From contig CAYNDV010000004.1 in NCBI GenBank assembly GCA_964396055.1, forward strand, positions 15,095 to 79,094: DNA of 64,000 nucleotides, in the 5' to 3' direction. The notes under the pieces were generated by a model. It was given only the letters and a program-made list of their open reading frames with translations. It was not told where the DNA came from and ran no database searches. The stretch comes from CAYJPV01 sp964396055. Its GTDB lineage: Bacteria > Acidobacteriota > Vicinamibacteria > Vicinamibacterales > JAKQTR01. The position numbers and the translations under genes were made by a program. This document shows positions 59,759 through 64,000 of this stretch, piece after piece; the first letter of the stretch is position 1, and every line of letters begins with the position of its first letter.

Positions 59759-60562
59759 CTACCGCAGCAACGAGAGCACCGAGGAGCTCGAGTTGTTGGC
59801 CTGGGCGAGGGCGGCGATGCCGCTCTGCGTCAGGATGTTGTACCGCGTCATGTTGGCGGACTCTTCGGCGACGTTCGCGTCGCGGATCCGGCTCTCGGCG
59901 GCCTTGGTGTTCACCATCTGCGACTGCGCCAGCCCGATGGCGAACTGCAGCTGGTTCTGCAGCGCGCCGATCTTGGCCTGCGACGTGCCGAGCTTCTCGA
60001 CGGCCTCGGCCACCTTGGTGACCGCGGTCTCGGCGCCGCTCTGCGACACGATCGTCTGGCCCGTGAGGCCCAGGTCGCCGGACAGGACCTTGGTGATCGT
60101 GCCGGTGATCTGGCCGTTCGCGCCGTCGTTGCTGACGAACACGGAGAAGCCGTGGTCGGTGTTCAGGCCGGCCACCGTGACTTCGCGGTCGATCTCCGTG
60201 ATCACGTCGGCGAACTCGGCCTGCAGCGTGGTGCGGCTGGCGAGCGTAGTGGTCCCGGACGCCGACTGCGTGGCCAGCGTCGCGAGGCGGTCGAGCAGCG
60301 TGGCCACGTTGGCCAGCGCGCCGTCCTTGATCTGGAGGTCCGACAGGCCGTCGTTGGCGTTGCGGATGCCCTGGTTGATGACCGCCACTTCCTGGCGGTA
60401 GGCGTTGGCCGTCACCAGGCCCGCGGCGTCGTCGCCGGAGGCGTTGATGCGGAAGCCGCTCGACAGGCGGGTGAGGGCCTTCTGCAGCCCGACCTGGGTC
60501 GAGTGCAGGTTCGCCTGGGCGTTGGCCGCGGCGATGTTGCTGACAACAGAGAACGATGCCAT
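59759..60562 (-). CDS. fliC: Flagellin A
   Basis: 267 residues. Conserved N-terminal [19 protein letters not shown] and C-terminal [20 protein letters not shown] flank a short middle, so only the D0/D1 core and a small variable part are present. Differs from flagellin C at one residue (Ala 12 against Ser). Strong AAGGAGG 7 bases before ATG 60562. It has its own sigma-28 promoter and a CsrA-type leader hairpin. Confidence 0.95.
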   Translation of the reverse strand: MASFSVVSNIAAANAQANLHSTQVGLQKALTRLSSGFRINASGDDAAGLVTANAYRQEVAVINQGIRNANDGLSDLQIKDGALANVATLLDRLATLATQSASGTTTLASRTTLQAEFADVITEIDREVTVAGLNTDHGFSVFVSNDGANGQITGTITKVLSGDLGLTGQTIVSQSGAETAVTKVAEAVEKLGTSQAKIGALQNQLQFAIGLAQSQMVNTKAAESRIRDANVAEESANMTRYNILTQSGIAALAQANNSSSSVLSLLR

Positions 60563-60583
60563 TGCGTTTCCTCCTTGAAATCA

Positions 60584-60602
60584 GCCGGAGTCCCTGTCCG
60601 GC
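60584..60602 (-). promoter_or_regulatory. CsrA-type leader hairpin of flagellin A
   Basis: Minus strand: GCCGG-ACAGGGACT-CCGGC, 5-bp stem, 9-nt loop containing ACAGGGA, 8 bases before the AAGGAGG site. The same stem and loop length occur in the other two flagellin leaders. Confidence 0.6.
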
Positions 60603-60639
60603 CGGCGGCGCACGGCGCCACCACGTTGAGTCAGACGGG

Positions 60640-60666
60640 TAATCGGAAGGCGGGGCGGCTTCTTTA
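60640..60666 (-). promoter_or_regulatory. Sigma-28 promoter of flagellin A
   Basis: Minus strand: TAAA, 15 bases, TCCGATTA, the classic FliA layout; leader about 70 bases. Confidence 0.85.
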
Positions 60667-60738
60667 ACGGACCGGGCCGGCGAGGGGAACGGCGGCCCGG
60701 CGCGGCGTGCCGACCCGGGGGTCACCGCTCAGACGGGA

Positions 60739-60767
60739 ACGGGCGTGGCGGTGATCGCCACGCCCGT
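60739..60767 (-). terminator. Terminator-like hairpin after flagellin B
   Basis: ACGGGCGTGGCG / CGCCACGCCCGT, perfect 12-bp stem with 5-nt loop, 27 bases past the flagellin B stop. No T-run. Its core GGGCGTGGC matches the hairpin after flagellin C. Confidence 0.6.
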
Positions 60768-60793
60768 CAGATTGCCGTGCCGGCCCGCGATCC

Positions 60794-61600
60794 CTACTGC
60801 CGCAGCAGCGAGAGGACCGACGACGTCGAGTTGTTGGCCTGGGCGAGGGCGGCGATGCCGCTCTGCGTCAGGATGTTGTACCGCGTCATGTTGGCCGACT
60901 CTTCGGCGACGTTCGCGTCGCGGATGCGGCTTTCCGCGGCCTTGGTGTTCACCACCTGGGAGTGCGCGAGCGCGATGGCGAACTGCAGCCGGTTCATCAG
61001 GGCGCCGATCTTGGACTGCGAGGCCCCCAGGACTTCCACCGCGGTGGCGATGGTCCCGATGGCGGATTCGGCGCTCGCCTGCGTGCCCAGCGACAGCAGG
61101 TCGATGCCCAGCGCCGTCGTGCTGACGCCCTCGATCGTGCCGTCCACGGTGCCGTTCGCGCTGTCGTTGCTGATGAAGACCGAGAACCCGGCGTTGGTGC
61201 TGAGCCCGGCCACCGCGACCTCGCGGTTGATCTCCGACAACACGTCCGTGAACTCCGCGTTCAGGGTCGTGCGGCTCGCCGCCGATGTCGTGCCGGAGGC
61301 CGCCTGCGTGGCGAGCGTGGCCAACCGGTCGAGCAGGGTGGCCACGTTGGCCAGTGCGCCGTCCTTGATCTGGAGATCCGACAGACCGTCGTTGGCGTTG
61401 CGGATGCCCTGGTTCACCACCGCGATTTCCTGGCGGTAGGCGTTGGCCGTGACGAGGCCCGCGGCGTCGTCGCCCGAGGCGTTGATGCGGAAGCCGCTCG
61501 AGAGGCGGGTCAGGGCGCGCTGCAGCCCGACCTGGGTGTTGTGAAGGTTCGACTGGGCATTGGCGGACGCGATGTTGCTGACGACGGAGAACGAAGCCAT
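60794..61600 (-). CDS. fliC: Flagellin B (divergent middle copy)
   Basis: 268 residues from ATG 61600 with AAGGAGGA upstream; the frame is open further upstream through the promoter, which is an artefact. N- and C-terminal cores match flagellins A and C, but the middle (about residues 110-205, [20 protein letters not shown] and following) differs markedly. It could contribute a different surface along the filament. Confidence 0.94.
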   Translation of the reverse strand: MASFSVVSNIASANAQSNLHNTQVGLQRALTRLSSGFRINASGDDAAGLVTANAYRQEIAVVNQGIRNANDGLSDLQIKDGALANVATLLDRLATLATQAASGTTSAASRTTLNAEFTDVLSEINREVAVAGLSTNAGFSVFISNDSANGTVDGTIEGVSTTALGIDLLSLGTQASAESAIGTIATAVEVLGASQSKIGALMNRLQFAIALAHSQVVNTKAAESRIRDANVAEESANMTRYNILTQSGIAALAQANNSTSSVLSLLRQ

Positions 61601-61623
61601 GGGAGATCCTCCTTGAAAGTTTC

Positions 61624-61642
61624 GCCGGAGTCCATTTCCGGC
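61624..61642 (-). promoter_or_regulatory. CsrA-type leader hairpin of flagellin B
   Basis: Minus strand: GCCGG-AAATGGACT-CCGGC. Same stem and loop length as A and C; the loop base before GGA differs (ATGGA), so the ANGGA core is kept while the rest varies. Confidence 0.6.
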
Positions 61643-61680
61643 TGACGGGGTGTCGGCCCGTCTTGTTGCTGACAGGGAGG

Positions 61681-61707
61681 TAATCGGAAAGGCAGAGAAA
61701 TCCTTTA
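61681..61707 (-). promoter_or_regulatory. Sigma-28 promoter of flagellin B
   Basis: Minus strand: TAAA, 15 bases, TCCGATTA. Confidence 0.85.
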
Positions 61708-62141
61708 ACCGGATCGCTCCGGCCAAGGCAGGCTTCGCCCGATTCGGTGCCCAAGTGGCGTGGACACCGTCAGTTAGCCGGATCCGCGCCGCGAGACGGG
61801 TGGCGGATTCCGGTCGTGACGCCAGGCGGCCCGCATCGGCGCCCTGGCCGTGCCGGCATCAACTGGCGGCGGACGCAGCGCGGCACGGCAGGAGCGCGCC
61901 AGGCACCGGGCCGTCGGCCGGGCGCGTGGACGTGTCACCATCGCCGGCGGGTCCGGGCCGGGTGGATACCGGGGCCGGCACCTGCGGGCGCCTGCACGTG
62001 GGCCGATCTGACGTCGAGGGTCAGTGGAAGCGGGTCACCTCCCGGGGGCGTGTGGCGGCGGGCGCGGCGGCCCGGCCCGACTCGGAAAAGCGCGGGCGTG
62101 GCAGACCCGGGGTCCGCCACGCCCGGACGACGCTGACGGCA
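61708..62141. other. 434-base gap between flagellins B and C, no gene seen
   Basis: The rightward open frame that crosses this gap has no homology signs and also runs antisense through flagellin C. Apart from the terminator at 62093-62125 I see no structured element. Confidence 0.5.
62093..62125 (-). terminator. Terminator hairpin after flagellin C
   Basis: CGGGCGTGGC / GCCACGCCCG with an inner GACC/GGTC pair; on the minus strand it is followed by GCGCTTTTCC. Confidence 0.7.
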
Positions 62142-62945
62142 CTACCGCAGCAGCGACAGCACCGAGGAGCTCGAGTTGTTGGCCTGGGCGAGGGCGGCGA
62201 TGCCGCTCTGCGTCAGGATGTTGTACCGCGTCATGTTGGCCGACTCTTCGGCGACGTTCGCGTCGCGGATGCGGCTTTCCGCGGCCTTGGTGTTCACCAT
62301 CTGCGACTGCGCCAGGCCGATGGCGAACTGCAGCTGGTTCTGCAGCGCGCCGATCTTGGCCTGCGACGTGCCGAGCTTCTCGACGGCCTCGGCCACCTTG
62401 GTGACCGCGGTCTCGGCGCCGCTCTGCGACACGATCGTCTGGCCCGTGAGGCCCAGGTCGCCGGACAGGACCTTGGTGATCGTGCCGGTGATCTGGCCGT
62501 TCGCGCCGTCGTTGCTGACGAACACGGAGAAGCCGTGGTCGGTGTTCAGGCCGGCCACCGTGACTTCGCGGTCGATCTCCGTGATCACGTCGGCGAACTC
62601 GGCCTGCAGCGTGGTGCGGCTGGCGAGCGTAGTGGTCCCGGACGCCGACTGCGTGGCCAGCGTCGCGAGGCGGTCGAGCAGCGTGGCCACGTTGGCCAGC
62701 GCGCCGTCCTTGATCTGGAGGTCCGACAGGCCGTCGTTGGCGTTGCGGATGCCCTGGTTGATGACCGCCACTTCCTGGCGGTAGGCGTTGGCCGTCACCA
62801 GGCCCGCGGCGTCGTCGCCGGAGGCGTTGATGCGGAAGCCGCTCGACAGGCGGGTGAGGGCCTTCTGCAGCCCGACCTGGGTCGAGTGCAGGTTCGCCTG
62901 GGCGTTGGCCGAGGCGATGTTGCTGACGACAGAAAACGATGCCAT
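62142..62945 (-). CDS. fliC: Flagellin C (near-duplicate of flagellin A)
   Basis: 267 residues from ATG 62945 with GGGAGGA upstream. Same protein as flagellin A except Ser 12. Over most of its length the DNA also looks identical to flagellin A, while a short stretch near the 3' end (about 62233-62297) matches flagellin B instead at silent sites, a sign of gene conversion. Own sigma-28 promoter (a variant with TCAA) and leader hairpin. Confidence 0.95.
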   Translation of the reverse strand: MASFSVVSNIASANAQANLHSTQVGLQKALTRLSSGFRINASGDDAAGLVTANAYRQEVAVINQGIRNANDGLSDLQIKDGALANVATLLDRLATLATQSASGTTTLASRTTLQAEFADVITEIDREVTVAGLNTDHGFSVFVSNDGANGQITGTITKVLSGDLGLTGQTIVSQSGAETAVTKVAEAVEKLGTSQAKIGALQNQLQFAIGLAQSQMVNTKAAESRIRDANVAEESANMTRYNILTQSGIAALAQANNSSSSVLSLLR

Positions 62946-62965
62946 ACCATCCTCCCTGATGTTGT

Positions 62966-62984
62966 GCCGGAGTCCCTTTCCGGC
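62966..62984 (-). promoter_or_regulatory. CsrA-type leader hairpin of flagellin C
   Basis: Minus strand: GCCGG-AAAGGGACT-CCGGC, extended by one T-A pair; 8 bases before GGGAGG. Confidence 0.6.
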
Positions 62985-63022
62985 AGGCCGCCCGGTACGG
63001 GCGGTCCTCACGAACACGGAGG

Positions 63023-63049
63023 TAATCGGTATCGCGGGAATTCCCTTGA
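63023..63049 (-). promoter_or_regulatory. Sigma-28 promoter of flagellin C
   Basis: Minus strand: TCAA, 15 bases, ACCGATTA. Confidence 0.8.
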
Positions 63050-63076
63050 ATGCCCGGCGGGCGGCCCCGAACGACC

Positions 63077-63092
63077 TGGCAGGGATTTCGCA
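63077..63092 (+). promoter_or_regulatory. Sigma-54-like promoter of the unknown gene at 63120
   Basis: TGGCAG-GGATT-TCGCA, GG/GC spacing correct, one mismatch in each half. The start would be near 63104, giving a 16-base leader that contains the GGAGG site. Confidence 0.5.
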
Positions 63093-63119
63093 GTCGCCAG
63101 GCTGGAACTGGAGGACCGC

Positions 63120-63713
63120 GTGACCCTGCTCGTGAACGGCTGTCGAACGTCCGTTGAGGAAACCCTGCGTACGTGGGGCGATCTCGTCGGGTTCCTGGAT
63201 AGACAACTGGCGGACACCGGCCAGGTGGTGACGGCCGTTCGACTCGACGGGGTCGAGGAACCGGCCTTTCGGGACCCTGGCCTGTGCGCGGCCGCGCTCT
63301 CGGAACTGCGCAGCGTCGAGGTGGAATCAGGCTCGCCGCAGGACCTGGCGCGCCGTTGCCTGGTCGATGCCTCCGACGCGCTCCAAACCCTGGGCCGCGC
63401 CGCCACGGAGGCCGCCGATTCGTTCCGCTTCGGCCGCATCGACGAGGGCCGGCAGGCCCTTGAGCAGATCGGCCAGGGCCTGATCACCGTCCTGCGCATC
63501 ATCGCAGCTGCCGGCCTCGCCCTGCGGCCCGAACTCGATGCCGCCGCCCACGACGGTCAGACACTGGCCAGCCTGACGGTGTGCCTGGACCGGGCCGTGA
63601 GCGACCTGGTCGCCGGGCAGCAGAATCAGGACTGGGTGGCGGTGGCCGACGTGCTCGAGTTCGACCTCGAGCCGGCCACCACGGCATTGCGGGGGATTCT
63701 GGGCGGGAGGTAG
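63120..63713 (+). CDS. Unrecognised helical protein beside the flagellins
   Basis: 197 residues from GTG 63120 with GGAGG upstream. The frame continues far upstream, but that part is antisense to flagellin C. A short beta-rich N-terminus (TLLVNGCRTSVEETL ... VVTAVRLDGVEE) is followed by long helices (RCLVDASDALQTLGRAATEA, ALEQIGQGLITVLRIIAAAG). No signal peptide or membrane segment. Divergent from flagellin C and behind a sigma-54-like site, so a flagellar role is plausible. The stop is followed 8 bases later by a heptamer-repeat element. Confidence 0.7.
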   Translation: MTLLVNGCRTSVEETLRTWGDLVGFLDRQLADTGQVVTAVRLDGVEEPAFRDPGLCAAALSELRSVEVESGSPQDLARRCLVDASDALQTLGRAATEAADSFRFGRIDEGRQALEQIGQGLITVLRIIAAAGLALRPELDAAAHDGQTLASLTVCLDRAVSDLVAGQQNQDWVAVADVLEFDLEPATTALRGILGGR

Positions 63714-63721
63714 GCTGGGAC

Positions 63722-63899
63722 AGAAGCAGAAGCAAGAAGCAAGAAGCAAGAAGGGATCACGCTGTCACGCTGTATGTGGACCGTCCCCCGTCCCTTCCGG
63801 ATTCTGGCTTCCTGCTTCTGACACGGTTCCACGTTCCTACGCCCTCACGCCCTCACGCCCCACGCCCCACGCCCCACGCCCCGAGCCCCAAGCCCACGC
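63722..63899. repeat. Composite heptamer-repeat hairpin element, copy 2
   Basis: AGAAGCA units (about 4, the first one base short, from 63722), the same core GGATCACGCTGTCACGCTGTA (63754 on) and CCCGTCCCTTCCGGATTCTGG, degenerate TTCTTGC units, TGACACGG, then ACGCCCC/TCACGCC-type heptamers to 63899. Same order and orientation as copy 1, with the outer G/C heptamers on the right instead of mainly on the left. Confidence 0.75.
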
Positions 63900-63902
63900 C
63901 CC

Positions 63903-63918
63903 TGGTATCCGCCTTGCA
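63903..63918 (+). promoter_or_regulatory. Sigma-54-type promoter at the right edge
   Basis: TGGTAT-CCGCC-TTGCA with correct spacing; transcription near 63930 would serve the gene beginning beyond the window. Confidence 0.6.
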
Positions 63919-63986
63919 ATCCAGCCATCCGGAGAGCGGCGCCGCAGGGCGCCCGTCGCGCAAGTCGCTGAAAAGACGACGTTTCG

Positions 63987-64000
63987 ATGCCGCTCGAGAC
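63987..64000 (+). CDS. Possible first codons of the next gene
   Basis: An ATG at 63987 lies about 57 bases past the predicted sigma-54 start; only four codons are visible and there is no clear ribosome binding site, so this is only a candidate start. Confidence 0.2.

Noticed and set aside
61650..63119. Long N-terminal extension of the rightward gene at 63120
   Set aside because: It is antisense to flagellin C and its promoter; a GGAGG-preceded GTG at 63120 is the sensible start.
1..64000. tRNA, rRNA, transposase or integrase genes
   Set aside because: I looked for cloverleaf-like segments and transposase motifs between genes and saw none; a dedicated search could still find a tRNA.

Overview
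The window is high-GC, densely packed bacterial DNA. A von Willebrand A protein of the kind common in Acidobacteriota, an NtrC/sigma-54-plus-FliA flagellar hierarchy and a FliW/CsrA pair suggest an acidobacterium-like soil or sediment bacterium (possibly Vicinamibacteria). This placement is inference; no rRNA or tRNA gene is visible to confirm it.

Region 1 (1-12.15 kb) is a tight leftward operon for a modified surface glycan. It holds a cupin, a HAD phosphatase, two paralogous sugar nucleotidyltransferases, a WavE-like protein, an unknown protein, a GT2-type transferase, a radical SAM enzyme and a 1177-residue fusion. The fusion joins a glycosyltransferase, a degenerate copy of the neighbouring radical SAM enzyme and a sulfotransferase-like domain. 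The final product is unknown; it could decorate the flagellum or the cell surface.

Region 2 (12.2-21 kb) is mixed metabolism and signalling: a glycerophosphodiesterase-like protein, DUF202, a secreted sialidase-like protein, a VWFA protein, divergent pgl/zwf, PPK2, a 51-residue membrane protein missed by ordinary length cut-offs, and a c-di-GMP GGDEF-EAL protein behind a sigma-28-type promoter.

Region 3 (21-25 kb) is regulatory: cheX and cheY (sigma-28-type promoter), a histidine kinase, an NtrC-type sigma-54 activator with GAFTGA, and a single-receiver regulator.

Region 4 (25.1-57 kb) is one almost unbroken rightward flagellar cluster: flgBC-fliEFGHIJ-flgD-flgE-fliK, then fliL-fliN-fliOPQR-flhBAFG-fliA-fliM-fliY/N-two unnamed genes-flgFGAHI-flgJ(M23)-flgMNKL-fliW-csrA-GNAT. 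Sigma-54-type promoters precede flgB and fliL. Stator genes motA/motB are not in the window.

Region 5 (57-64 kb) runs leftward: fliT-like, fliS, fliD and three flagellin genes, then a rightward unknown gene. Each flagellin has a textbook-spaced sigma-28 promoter and, in its leader, the same 5-bp stem with a 9-nt loop containing NGGACT just upstream of an AGGAGG ribosome binding site. Together with fliW/csrA, and a near-perfect CsrA site before csrA itself, this suggests that the CsrA-FliW-flagellin switch operates here on three flagellin messages. Two outer flagellins are almost identical and one shows a conversion tract from the middle gene. Two families of dispersed palindromic repeats sit directly at gene 3' ends.
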